Below, one piece after another: positions 37,312 to 48,898 of a stretch of DNA of 64,000 bases. The DNA comes from Eudorina sp. 2006-703-Eu-15 (taxonomy: Eukaryota > Chlorophyta > Chlorophyceae > Chlamydomonadales > Volvocaceae). How positions within the stretch are numbered: the stretch's first letter is position 1; the number at the start of each line of letters is the position of its first letter. The notes beneath the pieces were generated by a model. That model was not told the DNA's origin. It did not search any database and saw only the letters and a program-made list of their open reading frames with translations. The stretch covers positions 310,001 through 374,000 of the forward strand of contig BDSI01000038.1 in assembly GCA_003117195.1 (NCBI GenBank). Reading direction: 5' to 3'. The position numbers and the translations under genes are program-made.

Positions 37312-38409
37312 CGACCAGCTTGAACGCTGAATCGCTACTCACGCTTAAGGGCTTATTCCTCTGGGGGGCGCACGCTTTCCTTCGCGATCGTTAGTACCCT
37401 TGCCGTCGCTGCCGGTCGGGTGCGCCAGCAGTAACTGGGTTTGATGGCCTGGGACTCTTGAGTTCTTTGTCGTGACGCAGCAGACACGTTGAGCTGTTTA
37501 ATCCTTTGCAGTCGAAACGGCAGCCATGAACGCAGTGGTCATCTAGCAGCCGTGCATTGCGACGACTGGCTGGACTTGCTTGATGGTCTACTGAGTCTCA
37601 CGCTTGCCAGGCTGTGTTGGTGGAGGAGCGCATGGACATACCCTAGGGAAACCATAAACCAGGCTATGGTGGCGTTCGTTCATTTAGGCAGTGTATGGTG
37701 GCGTTAGTTCGTTTAGGCAGTGTATGGTGAGGAAGCCTCGGCTGTCGCCGGGGCTGTCACCGATGACCCGCGGGGTCCGCTGTAACATCCTAATAATAAA
37801 AAAAACAGGCATCGCGCGGTACCGTACATGCAGTAGCATAATGGACGTATTTCAGCGAAACTGTTGGGATTCCCGCGCTGTTAGCGTTCAGATCCGTCAT
37901 CCACTTGACAAGTCATTTTGCAAATAGCAACTGCTTTCCTTGGCACACCAGCCAAGGAGCCTTGCTCGGCCCATGTGAAGTGTCTCACATAGTACACGGT
38001 CCGGCACGATCCCCCTGGCGCTGTTTGTGTGGAGTCTGATCGAACTTGAGGCGTTTTGCGCCAACGGACAGTGTGTAGCCCAGTTCAGTGTATCTGGGAT
38101 GCTGACATGGTCGCGCGGTCGCGTTTTGCAGGGTTGCGCAACACGGGACTTAGCCCGTTCTTGATAAATTGACAATTCCTAAGGAGCTGGAAGAGTCTGG
38201 CAGAGAAGGGCAGTCGGTGCGCACAAGTAGTACAGTGCGTGGGCAATCACCAGGAATGGCCCGTCAGCCGATACTGGCCAATACTGGCCGATAGGGAGTC
38301 AGTCTATGACTGTCACAGCCGCAGCCAGAGATGATCTATCGCCAAGCATCGATCGGTTTTCGACATCAGGGGAAGACGTGACAAGCCGGGTTACAGTGTA
38401 AGGCTACAA
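37312..38409. other. Intergenic region downstream of TRAPPC1
   Basis: No gene recognised. It holds the LINE 3' end at 37690-37806 and otherwise unstructured sequence with chance ORFs. Near 38260-38300 the short motif ATACTGGCC is doubled. Confidence 0.55.
37690..37806 (+). repeat. LINE 3' end with (AAT)n/poly-A tail
   Basis: It carries the block TTTAGGCAGTGTATGGTG twice in tandem, then GAGGAAGCCTCGGCTGTCGC, and ends CGGGGTCCGCTGTAACATCC followed by TAATAATAAAAAAAA. It is almost identical to the last 100 bp of the element ending at 40016. The internal tandem duplication is private to this copy. It is 5' truncated and non-coding. Confidence 0.82.
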
Positions 38410-40016
38410 TAGACTGTGCACAGCATTTCGAGAAGCCTTTGGCCGCGCCGTCAGGCCAAATGCCTGTCGCTGAGGACCATTGGGCATGCGGTTCGAGTGA
38501 TATCCCGGCTCCGGGACACGACGGACGGATGGGAGAGGAACTTGGACACGAACCCCCCGACCGTCCGCACACAGCGCCAGCGTCGCCGGGGATGGGCAAT
38601 GTTTGTTAGGGAGTGCTTGGGGTAGGAGCCGACGGGTGGCAGGAGTGGAACCGGTGGAGGGAGTGTGAGGCGGCCCTGGAGGCACTCCGACAAGACATCC
38701 CACCAGGGTGGTGGGAAGCCGCCGAGGGGACCCTGGGGCCCACCGAGGCGACCCCCCCCCCGGGGAGAGAGGAAGTCACGGAAATGCCGGTGAGGCGCAT
38801 GGGGTGGAGGCTGCAAAACAGCCTCAAGGTGGCACTCCACGAGTACACCATGCGGTATGGCACGACACTGCAGCTGCACAGCCTAGGGGAGGCGAGGCGT
38901 GCGGCGCACACACGCTTTGTTTGCGAAGCGCTTGGGGTAGAGGATACTGCGCCAGAAGTGTCGAGGATGGTTTCCAAGGTAATAGAGAACATGCAGCGGA
39001 TGTGGACAGAGGCCAAGTGGGAAAACTCCAATAAGGAGGCGTATTGGCGACTGGCGGTTGATGGCATCCCGATGCTCGGTAACTCCCACATGAGGGGGGC
39101 GGCGGTGGCCCCTTGTGGATGCGGGACATACCCCGGCGCCGGGGCGATACGGCCAACACCCAGGCAACACCATTTTTGGGGCTGTGGGGTGGCACAAGCG
39201 GTTGTCGCGCAGATCGAGGCACGGCTCGGGGTGAGCCTTCAAAGGCAGCAGGTGTGGCTCGCAACGCCCCCCGTGGGTGTGCAACAGTGTGTCTGGGACG
39301 TTGTCGTCTTGGCGGCAACCAGTGCCATGGAAACGGGCCGGCGAGCCCTGAGGGCCAACAGGTCCAGGAACGCGGGCGGGATCCCTCGGCCATCAGGGGG
39401 CGCTGAAGGGCTAGCCGCCCGGCGGGCAGTGGCAGACTTTTGGAGCCGACTCTACGACTTCGCTGAGCTGGGAGTCCCAGTGAAAGGGTGGTCAGCGGTG
39501 GGGGCTACACACCCCATCCTGAAAGTGCAGGACGGTCGTCTTGTGTGCCGTGGCCCGGTTCCGTCAGGCCAGGATTCTTAAGCCCTGTAGGTATTCTGTC
39601 GTAGTGGACAGGGCACTGACGCCCAGTGGAGCTATCGCTAGGTGTGGGCGGTTTTTTCGGCCCGGTGGGACCGTACGGGCAGGCCCCTGATGGTGACTCG
39701 CGAGCCCCCGTGGCCCTCCAAGACTACGGGCCACCGCTGGAGAAGTGACCCCGCCTTGGTGGGGGTGGTGGTTCGCTAATAGGGGCGCCCTGGTGGCTAA
39801 CTCCCCCGAAGCGGGCTTTATCCCTTGCCATGGTTGGTTCTCAGGAACGGGGTGGTTCCCTGGTAGTGTGGGCCCGGGGAGTGTTTCGGTGCACTTGGGG
39901 AGCCTGTCCGGCGCGCCATGGTGGCGTTAGTTCGTTTAGGCAGTGTATGGTGAGGAAGCCTCGGCTGTCGCCGGGGCTGTCACCGATGACCCGCGGGGTC
40001 CGCTGTAACATCCTAA
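38410..40016 (+). mobile_element. 5'-truncated LINE (L1-like) with ORF2 C-terminus and 3' UTR
   Basis: The open frame 38613-39581 encodes the end of a LINE ORF2. It has a Trp-rich helical part (residues 20-60), then WRLAVDGIPMLGNSHMRG, and a zinc-knuckle-like CGC...HHFWGC segment of the kind placed after the reverse transcriptase in L1-type elements. It ends FWSRLYDFAELG and a stop. The reverse transcriptase catalytic core is absent, so this copy is 5' truncated. A frame at 38416-38625 (VRVISRLRDTTDGWERNL) probably belongs to the same ORF in another frame. The 3' UTR runs from 39582 to GGTCCGCTGTAACATCCTA. A related but decayed copy lies at 25.69-26.33 kb. The assignment to the L1 group is inference. 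Confidence 0.75.
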
Positions 40017-40158
40017 TGGAAGGCGCCGTGTTACAAGCTCAGTACATAAGCTTATGGACATTGTCATTAATTAACCAGCGGCATGCCTGAACCTCATAGG
40101 TGCCTAGTTTTGAGACTATCGTTGGGAAGACTGGTCAGCCGAGGTCAGCCGGGTCAGC

Positions 40159-40273
40159 ATTATTATTATTAAGGATGTTACAGCGGACCCCGTGGGTCAT
40201 CGGTGACAGCCAACGGCGACAGCCGAGGCTTCCTCACCATACACTGCCTAAACGAACTTGCGCCACCATGGCA
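40159..40273 (-). repeat. Second LINE 3' end, inverted, with (AAT)n tail
   Basis: On the minus strand this copy reads from GCTGCCATGGTGGCGCAAG through GGTCCGCTGTAACATCCTT to a tail of AAT repeats. It is about 95% identical by eye to 39914-40016 on the plus strand. The two face each other tail to tail with about 155 bp between, making an inverted repeat. Confidence 0.82.
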
Positions 40274-41385
40274 GCATGCTGCTCGACTTGAGGTAGAAAC
40301 GATTTTAAAGGACCCACACGGAATTTCAGCTGCAAGCCCCCCACTTCTTCACTCAAGTTCGCTTGCATATGAAGCCCTGCCCATATCGCGGTGTTCACCA
40401 AACCAACCGCGCGACCTGAAGCGCCTGCCCCGCGGTCTCCAGCTGGAAGGCTTTGGTTGAGGAGGGTTGAGGTTGGTTGCGACGGCGCTGCTTTGGACAT
40501 CTCTTGCTGAAGCGAGCGGTTACTTGTGCAGTTTGACACAAATTGCTAACGGGTGTTGCCTCTGAGGTCGTTGCAGGGTGTGGCGCCGCTGAGGTGAGGA
40601 TGGTGACCAGTGGTAAGCCAGGAATCGAATCATCCCTGGATGACTATGCACGATGTGCACCATTCCAGTGAAAAATGCATGAAAATTTGATGAGCAAGAA
40701 ACCCGAGCCTACGAAACACCTGTCGCGCCCTGGGCATGGCAACACGTACATCGATCATCGCTGACGCCTGCCGCCGAAGGCCGATTACCGTAGTTGGTTG
40801 TCCTTTCGCTGGACTCATGCAACCATGAAGCTAGGGGCCCAAATAATTCAAGGTTTATTGGTGGTAAAATGTTTCACGTGGATCAAGTGTTAACGCGGAG
40901 AGCTCATGATGGAGGGCGCCGCGCGACCGGGCCGGCCGGGCTCAATATGGATGCAACTGCCGCAATGAATTCATCGACAAGCAAGATCCTGAATTATACT
41001 TAAGTTCGTGAGTAGATATAAGCCTAAAATACCGTACTCACGTCAGCACGGCCATTGACGCATAAGAATTTATTGCATTTCATCACGCGACTTTACCAGG
41101 ACTTTGTCCTGCAAACTGTAGATATAATCTCCACGTCACATATTATAACATTTGATGTATGTTTACTTTCCTTTCTCTCCTTCGCTTTGTCGTACACAAA
41201 CGCACAAAACGATGACCAACTGACAACAGCGGGTGTCTTGCAGACATCAAGACATCATACAGAAGATGGTTCCATTAGTCCTACGTATGATGCCAGCAGC
41301 AGGCACGTGAGAATGACTTCGTAATTAGCCTATGCGGCTAAGGTCAGAGCTGAACGCCATCAATTTACTCCTTAAGAGGAAGATC
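40274..41385. other. Intergenic region upstream of the MYB gene
   Basis: No gene is recognised in this 1.1 kb. It becomes AT-rich from about 40840 to 41340, unlike the coding parts, and should include the promoter and 5' UTR of the MYB gene. A small upstream exon cannot be excluded. Confidence 0.5.
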
Positions 41386-44300
41386 ATGGGAGATCTTCAA
41401 GCTCAAATTCATGACGCCATACAGGCTCAACCTCAGCCAAGCCTTGAGCCCCATCGACGGGCTGGGGGATCCTCAGGCTCTGATGGATCCGCATCCATTG
41501 ATGAAGATGATTTATCAGAGAGCGGCAGCGAAGACTTCTGCGAACTACCTCGCAAAGGTGGCCCGCGGAGGTCAGCGAACAAGTCGCCGATGCGAAAGCG
41601 CCGAAAGAGGCCGGAATGGACGCGAAGCGAGGTCAGACTCCCAGAAATCATATCGTATTATACCAATTGATTTGATTGCTGCCGGGGTGGCTGACAGAAG
41701 CGTTCGTCTGACACCTACCAGAGGGATTCGAATCGTTTTCTCCGTCACCTCAGGAGGAGACTCTGGCTCAAGTGCACTGCGGTGTCGGCAACCAGTGGTC
41801 AGTCATCGCTGCGCGGCTTCCGGGGCGGACCGCTAACGAGGTGAAGGTGAGCGTAACGAACCGAGTTTTGAATCGGGTGAACCTGTACAGTATTCGATGG
41901 GACTCTCCCCCGACTATCATATTTTCCGTTGTATATTATACCATGTTGCAACGCGTTGACTGAAATTGGCTTGACTTACTGAAAAAGGTCGCCTTGCGAC
42001 AGGGTCAGGGGAGCAGGCCAGATAGAAACGCAGGCCATGGATTTACCATGTAATCTCTGCTGATTGCTATGATGCTTTTCCAAATATTTGGTGAATCGGG
42101 TTACGTGGGAACGTCAAATTGTGGCATTTCCTGCAGAACATCTGGCACAGCACCCTGCGCTCCAAGCACTTGAAGGCGCGCTCCTTGCTCCGAGCTTACG
42201 CAACGGCATTGAACGGTCGCTGGGACGACGAGGGGGCTCGCCAGGACGCTTACACCGCAGCTTTGCTCAACCAATCAAGCGGTGGCGAGGGAGGCGCAAC
42301 CGCAGCGCCGGGGGGCGATAGGAGCCTGGCGGCAGGTGCACTCAAGCATGAGGATGCAACGGTGACACCACGTCTAGCCACTGGAACTAGCCTTCATGGC
42401 GAGGGAGCCTTACCGACCAGCATCCGCAGCCCTCCGGCGATGTTGGCTCGGCAGCGGGCAGGGCATGGACCACCAGCAACAGCGCCACGACCTGCAGCTA
42501 ACGACAGAACTGTAGGGCGGAGTGCCCATCAGCGGCAACACCTCAGCGCCTCAAGGAAGCATGCATCTCCGTCCTCCTGCCCAGCTCGGGGTCCGCGAGG
42601 TACGGATGCATGCGTACCGCGTGTTGACTGCGTGTCCGACACTCGGCCTTGAGGTGTTTTGACAAATATGTCAAGGCGGAGCATGGGTTGGCAGCAGGTC
42701 TGAGGGCTGGATTCGGCGTTGGCCACATGTGTTCGTAAAGATCCCTTACTTTGAGTGCCGAGTCCGCGTAGACTAAGAAACGAAGATGCGAGGGATTCGT
42801 CGAGGACATTTGCAACTTTTTAGCCTTACATAAGCCACGTTCACGTAAGGCGTTATACTCAATCATGCCGGCGCACCTCACTCAGAGGCCCATGTGAGCC
42901 TACGTGCACTGTGGCCTTGATGCTTCTTCCGCGGTTGGGGCACGGTTCCACGGCGCGGAGGGTTATGCTAGAAACAAAATATCTTGGAAACAACGAACAA
43001 GGTTTTCAAGAGGAATGCTGAATACCAACAGGCATCAAAGGTGCCTGGCCGAAGCGCTCGCGCCGGCCGGACGACAGCGCTAGTGCGATGAGGTAGTCCG
43101 TGGCACCATCATGCATGTTTCGACCTTTGAAGAAGTTCACCTGGGAGTCAGTCTTATAAAGAGGCGCGGGTCATGACGTGGTGCGCACCCTGAATACCCG
43201 AACGTTCAGGGCGAGAAGACGCTCACGGACTGCGTGGCGAGGCCACCTCGGAGGTTCGGCGTAACCTGGACGGTGTTTTGACAACGCCGTCTGGAAGCTC
43301 AGAGAAAGCGGTTGTGACTGATGAAAGCGCGAAGGCGGTACTGGGCGAGGTCCCTCGCAGCGCCGTCGGTTCGAGGCTGCTGCCACCACCCTTCGGCAGC
43401 TCGCGGCTTCCACTGCTACCGTCGCTGCAGAGCTCTTGGCAACCGGCTCAGCCTCTTCACAATGCGCACGGAGTGCAGCAGCAGCCGCAGCTTCAGAGCC
43501 AACTGCTGCAGCACGAGAAGACGGACCAGCAGGCGCGCACTGACGCCCGGGTGCCATTGGAGATCAAGACTGAAACCAAGGAGCGGCCGGCGGTTCCAGT
43601 ATGTCCCCAAGGCCACGGTCAGGTCTTGCTGCACGACTGCTTTGACACGTGGCTGGGCAAAGTGGACGTGTCCATGATGTTAAACGAGGATGAAGCCGCC
43701 GCCCGTGAACATCGTCGCCGTGAAGCTGAGTCGAACAGCAGCAACGCCGCGCACGCTTTGACCGCGCCAGCTGCGGCAGGAGGCGATGGGTACGGGCCGC
43801 ATCACCTGCCGGGGCCAAGTGCGGGTGTCGCGGCCGACCTCAGGGAGCCGGGTGAGTAATGGAACTGTGGTTGAGTAATAATGGGTGCTTTGAGTTGCTG
43901 TCAGCGTAATGTGCTTTTCTTTCACGTTTTCCATTGCTTCATGCGCAGTTTTATGGGCATGTTCCGGGTGCCTTAGGCTGTAGTTGTCCCGATATCCAAC
44001 GGTAGGCGTTATCTTCTTGTGGAGACTTACGGTCGCCTAGATTGCGGATGGACACATACGAAGTATCCCTCGCGCAACACGAGTGAAACTGCAGTTCCAA
44101 CTACGTTTACGTGCTGACTGACAACATTGGTTTCTGTCGATCATGGTGGTTGCGCTGCCTGCTGCGGCGTCGCAGGCCGCAACCGGCCGCCGATATGGCC
44201 ACGCCCGGGTCAACGGCCGGTGGGCCCACCCTACGTCCATGGTCATGCAGGGCCCACGAGTGGTGCGTGGAGCAGCAACAGCGGCGTGGCGGGGCCCCAT

Positions 44301-45317
44301 CTGCAGTCGCCACCTCCTGACAGCGGATGCGCTGGCCTCCATCAATCGCATCCGGCCGAACCAGACTCGAGCACCGCCATGGCAATATCTCCTTTGGCGC
44401 GCGATGGCAGTGCCGGCGGTGGTGAGACTTGCGCGGCCTCTGGTGTGATGCCCGGCTCTTCACAGTTAGCATCGACGTACGGTGGTTATGATCGTCTGCC
44501 AGCCGCACCTTACGGAACGACCGGAGTCGCAGCGGCGTACACCTCCCATGCCGGCATGGGCGCCGACACCGAGAGCCATAGCAGGCCGATGGTGCCGCCG
44601 GGTTGGGCATTTGGCGGCCCAAGGCCCCCTTTCGTTTGTACCGGCAGGCCAACCGGTTTGGGTCCGGCGCAGGAGGGGTGGCGCGGCCCGCCGCCGCCGT
44701 CTACGATGATCAGGGGTGGACCGTCTATGCCGCATGGTGCAGATTTGCGCGGCGGCATGTATATGGTGCCGGTCCATGTGTCGCCCATGCCACCAGCGCG
44801 GCCGCCGCAGATGATTGGCGCTCCGAGCCCGCACGTACAGCAGCACCCTTTCGACGGCTATGAACATCATGAGGATTTCATTAGGCAGCAGCGCATGCGG
44901 CAGCACGAACACATGCTGCATCTCCAGCAGCAGCAGCAGCAGTGTCTGCAGCGGCAGCATCAGCATGACGAGCAGGGGCACCATCAGCACGTGTGCAGAC
45001 AGCAGCTGGGCGCCCAACCCTATCAGCAGCCGGGGCAAGGCCCGCAGGAGCAAATAAAGCAGGAGTCCCAAGAGCTGCAACCGCAACAGGGGTCTCAATG
45101 GCAGCAGGAACAAGCGGTGGTGACGTCACAGCAACGTTCACAAGAGCCGCCGCAGTCCCAACAGCATGAGCAACAGCAGCAACATCAACTACTCCTGCAG
45201 CAAGCTCAATACCTTGAACAACACGCGGATTCCTTGTCGTCGTCAGACATCGTGACTATGGGACTCGACTCACTGCAAGACCCACAGCTGCGGTGGTGCT
45301 TGATGGACATGGAGTAG
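41386..45317 (+). CDS. Single-repeat MYB-domain protein with long disordered tail (5 exons, 861 aa)
   Basis: Exons: 41386-41631, 41754-41846, 42137-42599, 43210-43851, 44176-45317. One MYB/SANT repeat spans residues 78-125 and is assembled from three exons. It reads W78-TRSEEETLAQ, W97[16 protein letters not shown] and NI-W116-HSTLRSK. The three tryptophans are spaced 18 residues apart, as in the third repeat of plant R2R3-MYBs. It is preceded by an acidic Ser-rich stretch and a basic patch (PMRKRRKR) that could be a nuclear localisation signal. The remaining 730 residues are Gln, Pro, Gly and His rich, with poly-Gln near residues 750-775 (positions 44920-44950), typical of an activation region. 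A DNA-binding transcription factor is the natural reading; targets are unknown. An upstream exon with a second MYB repeat was looked for and not seen. Confidence 0.8.
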
Positions 45318-48300
45318 GCGCGTTGCCGAGAACAGTTGCCCGAACGGCAGCGTGATCATCCCCCTAGGGCGTTACCGCTGTGGTACAGGGTAGGATTCTC
45401 GAGATAATGGGAATGAGATTGGGTTATGGGTGACGCGGTACTGTGAACAGTGACTGCTTCCTGCCATGTGACGCATTTCCACATAGACTGCGTACTGGGA
45501 TTTGGAACGGCATTCGATGTGGGTTTTTAGCATTACGCTCGTGCGAGCGTAAACCAAGACCTATAGCCAGACGTGTAGTTCGTGCAGCGTTAGAGAGGGC
45601 CTAGGAATCTTGTAGAGCGTCATGTCCGGTGGCAGGAGCAGCTCCGCAGGTGAGACATCGATTCATCCGATAGAGTGTGCCTGCCTTGGTTGCAGCTCCT
45701 CCTTATCTCTGGGGTCTGGCGTCTAGAAACAGTGGGCTTATGGATGGTCGGTGTTGTGCAGCCCTGTCTGCGTATGGTGGCCCTTTGGAGGTCTGGGTAA
45801 GGAAGGTGCAGCCGTGGAAATGGCCATGAGCCGCGGCTGTGGAACAAGCGCCGAGCATATGTGGATTGTAGCGAAGGTGGAGCGTGGACGTGGAGAAGCT
45901 CATCTGGAATGCTTACACAGGGGGGAGACCCAAGCACGGATTCCAAACAAATTGTTTTGGTCGCGACCTGGTTGGGTATGGAATGTGCCGTGGTTACCGG
46001 TACGACGTGTGTGCGCTGATTGCGTGTGACGTGACAGGCAAGACATTAAGCATTCCTGTATGATGTGCCGTTGCACTTTTTCACATGGTTTTGCAGAGCG
46101 GCGCCACGTACGGCTCTCTTTCTTCTGCGTTCTTTTCCTCGTGGTTCGCGTACTACTAGAACGACTCTTGGCATGTTCTTGGGATACTATGATGCCTTTA
46201 TTTGCTTAACAGGCGAGGGGTGTGGCCAATGGTGTGGGCTTGACGAGTGTGCCGTGCACCGCTCGGTGATAGTGAATACTCGCAGGGTGTCTCCCGCAAT
46301 GCAGGTATGTGGAGCAGCACCGGAGCAGTACTTGTGCCTGGTAGCCTGTAGGCCGCGTACATATGTTGCGCCGGAAGAGCGCTGGACCTTTGCAACAGTT
46401 AGCAGTCGTGTAGCAAGAGGATGTCTTCGGCCTTTTTAGGGCACGGGGAACGTAAGTTCTCGTCTGTTCTGTGCGTCAGCTCAAAGAGATTGAGCGGTGA
46501 TGGCTGAGAACTTGCGACCCTATGTATCAATGCTGATGATAGCATGGCATTACCCAGGGCTTTCGCCTTGGATAGCGGCCGTTCATGTTCATAATCATGC
46601 CGACTAGCGGCTCGCGGCGGGTCTGTATCGGAATAGTTCTGCTGGCTGGGGGTTCCACTTTGCTCACCACCGCTCGCTGCTGTTTGCCGTGCGATTCTTG
46701 TGGTTGCCGTACGTCCTCAGCCTGGCAAATCTATTGATCAGGCCTGGTCGGGGGTCGCTAAGCGTAGTCTGTTTATACCTTATAAGAGGTCGCAATTGGA
46801 GCGCCCTAACACATTCTGGGATGAATTGGACATCCTATTTTTCGCGTGTAGCTTAAGAAGGTCGGGGGATTTTAGACGTGATCCTCTGGGTACGGCGTGA
46901 TGGACATATATGCGCACGACAATGACGTTCGGGGCACTGGGATTATCCATGCCTGTGTGGTGGTTAGTATGACGGACCCAAGGGTGTCTTGATCTCGTAC
47001 CTCGCTATTGCGCAATGGCGAGCTCTCTCTCTCTACGCTGATCCGCACACACGGATCCTTGCGTCTGCGTTCCGACTTTTACTTATATTGGACTCTGTCG
47101 ATCTTCCCTATGTTTGGTTTTCGGGGGTATGCTAAGCGGGACTAGCGGGGCAAGCAACCGAGATGCATTTTGCGCTCGTAAACGTAAGGGAGTAATGTGA
47201 CGCACAACGCAGAAACCATGGACATTCCACCAGCTGTGGTATGTGCGCGCGAGCGGCCGTGCGACCGTCCGAGTGCAGTACCCTTTTGACAGTGTCTGCG
47301 TGGGCTCGGACGAATTTGCCAAGATAATTTTGGTGCTGACAACTTGAGCTAGCTGCAGTTATTCAGGTGTCCGGTACGGTGGTCAGCAGTAGTACCAGAT
47401 GTACGGTACGGTGGTCAGCAGTAGTATCAGGTGTACGGTACGGTGGTCAGCAGTAGTACCAGGTGTACGGTACGGTGGTCAGCAGTAGTATCAGGTGTAC
47501 GGTACGGTGGTCAGCAGTAGTACCAGGTGTACGGTACGGTGGTCAGCAGTAGTATCAGGTGTACGGTACGGTGGTCAGCAGTAGTGCCAGGTGTACGGTA
47601 CGGTGGTCAGCAGTAGTACCAGGTGTACGGTACGGTGGTCAGCGGTAGTACCAGGTGTACGGTACGGTGGTCAGCAGTAGTATCGCGGCATTAGCTAGTT
47701 CCCTTTCGACCCGATGCCGCCCTGTTTAACTCTGCTGCATTCCCGTTTGTCACTCCTCTCAACGTCGCATATGCCGTAAGGCCTTGAGTGTGTCGTATCA
47801 ACCTCCATCATCGTCGTCAGGGCCTCCTTCAAGTATCATGGCTTGGTTTCTATCTGGGTGGGTCGATTTCCCGACAAGCTGTCCTGTAACGGCAGTTGGT
47901 CTGTGTGCCAGTGCTACTCGCTGTCCGCCGCAGGATCGATAGGAATCCCAGCTATTTGCCCCAGAGATAACAAAAATGAAGGGCTTTCTTGACCTTCCCA
48001 CATGCACAGAGCGCATGACCTGAATTAAGCATCATCATGCACGTGCAGCCGCAGCCGGGGCTGGTTGGTGCGCAATGCCCAGCAACCCAATTGGTCGGAA
48101 AGACGCAGAGACCGCGCATCGCCTCATTTACCACCACCGCCTCATTACCACAGCGGATCTGCTTCCCTTTGCGTGGTTCCGGTAATGCTGCAGTGCAGGT
48201 TCATGGTGTTAACATTGCAACCTCCGCCTTACCCCCCAGCAACTACACTGTCGAGTTAGGCCAGGTCCTGCCTTTCCAATTCTCAAAGTCAGATACAATT

Positions 48301-48725
48301 TGCCGGTACAACTTATATCAAAAGTAAACCTCCAAATGACGATGATGGCCCTCTGAACAGTTCCGACAACAGCCATGCACGCTCGGCCGAGCGCGACCCA
48401 GCAGTCACAGCAACCGCAGCAGCCACAGCGCCACGTCCGCAAGGCCGCGTCCGCAACAACCCTTTGCTTCCACCACTCCTACCGCGTACTGCGCGGCCTG
48501 TCCTCCTTCACATTATAACCCACAAGGAAAACATCGCCTCTCCGCAACCACGCTACTCCCATCTGTTTGGTTCGACTGCTGTGAATGCCAACGATTTCTG
48601 GTGAATCACACCCCGTCCTTTCCCTGCTGGGCCTCCCGCGGGTTGTGAACCAGCACGATGTACCGTTCGAAGATTGCCACCCTATCGCCCTGGAGCCGGC
48701 AGTTCCCGATGCCCGCTAGGCCGTG
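45318..48725. other. Intergenic region with minisatellite
   Basis: About 3.4 kb without a recognisable gene. It contains the 32-bp tandem array at 47364-47683. Open frames elsewhere are short and carry no domain. The minus-strand 3' UTR of the starch-branching enzyme must occupy the part just left of 48726. I found no TGTAA on that strand within a few hundred bases. Confidence 0.5.
47364..47683. repeat. 32-bp minisatellite, 10 copies
   Basis: The unit contains GTACGGTACGGTGGTCAGCA followed by GTAGTACCAG and recurs every 32 bases for ten copies. Single-base variants are regular: copies 1-6 alternate between GTACC and GTATC, pointing to a 64-bp dimer as the amplification unit. Copy 7 has GTGCC, and copy 9 has AGCGG in place of AGCAG. 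It has no unique spacers, so it is not a CRISPR array, and no long open frame runs through it. Confidence 0.95.
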
Positions 48726-48867
48726 CTAGGCGAAGCCCGCCTGCTCATCTCCGCTCCCCAGGCTCAGGCCCCCGACGGTCTGCGTCGCCGCAGATGCCAG
48801 GCCTGCAGCGTTGAGCCCCTGCCCGTGGCGTTGCTGGGCAGCACCCTCATCACCCTCGTCATCGTCG

Positions 48868-48898
<31 letters not shown>

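Noticed and set aside
47364..47683. Regular 32-bp repeats resembling a CRISPR array.
   Set aside because: The copies are contiguous with no unique spacers, and the genome is eukaryotic.
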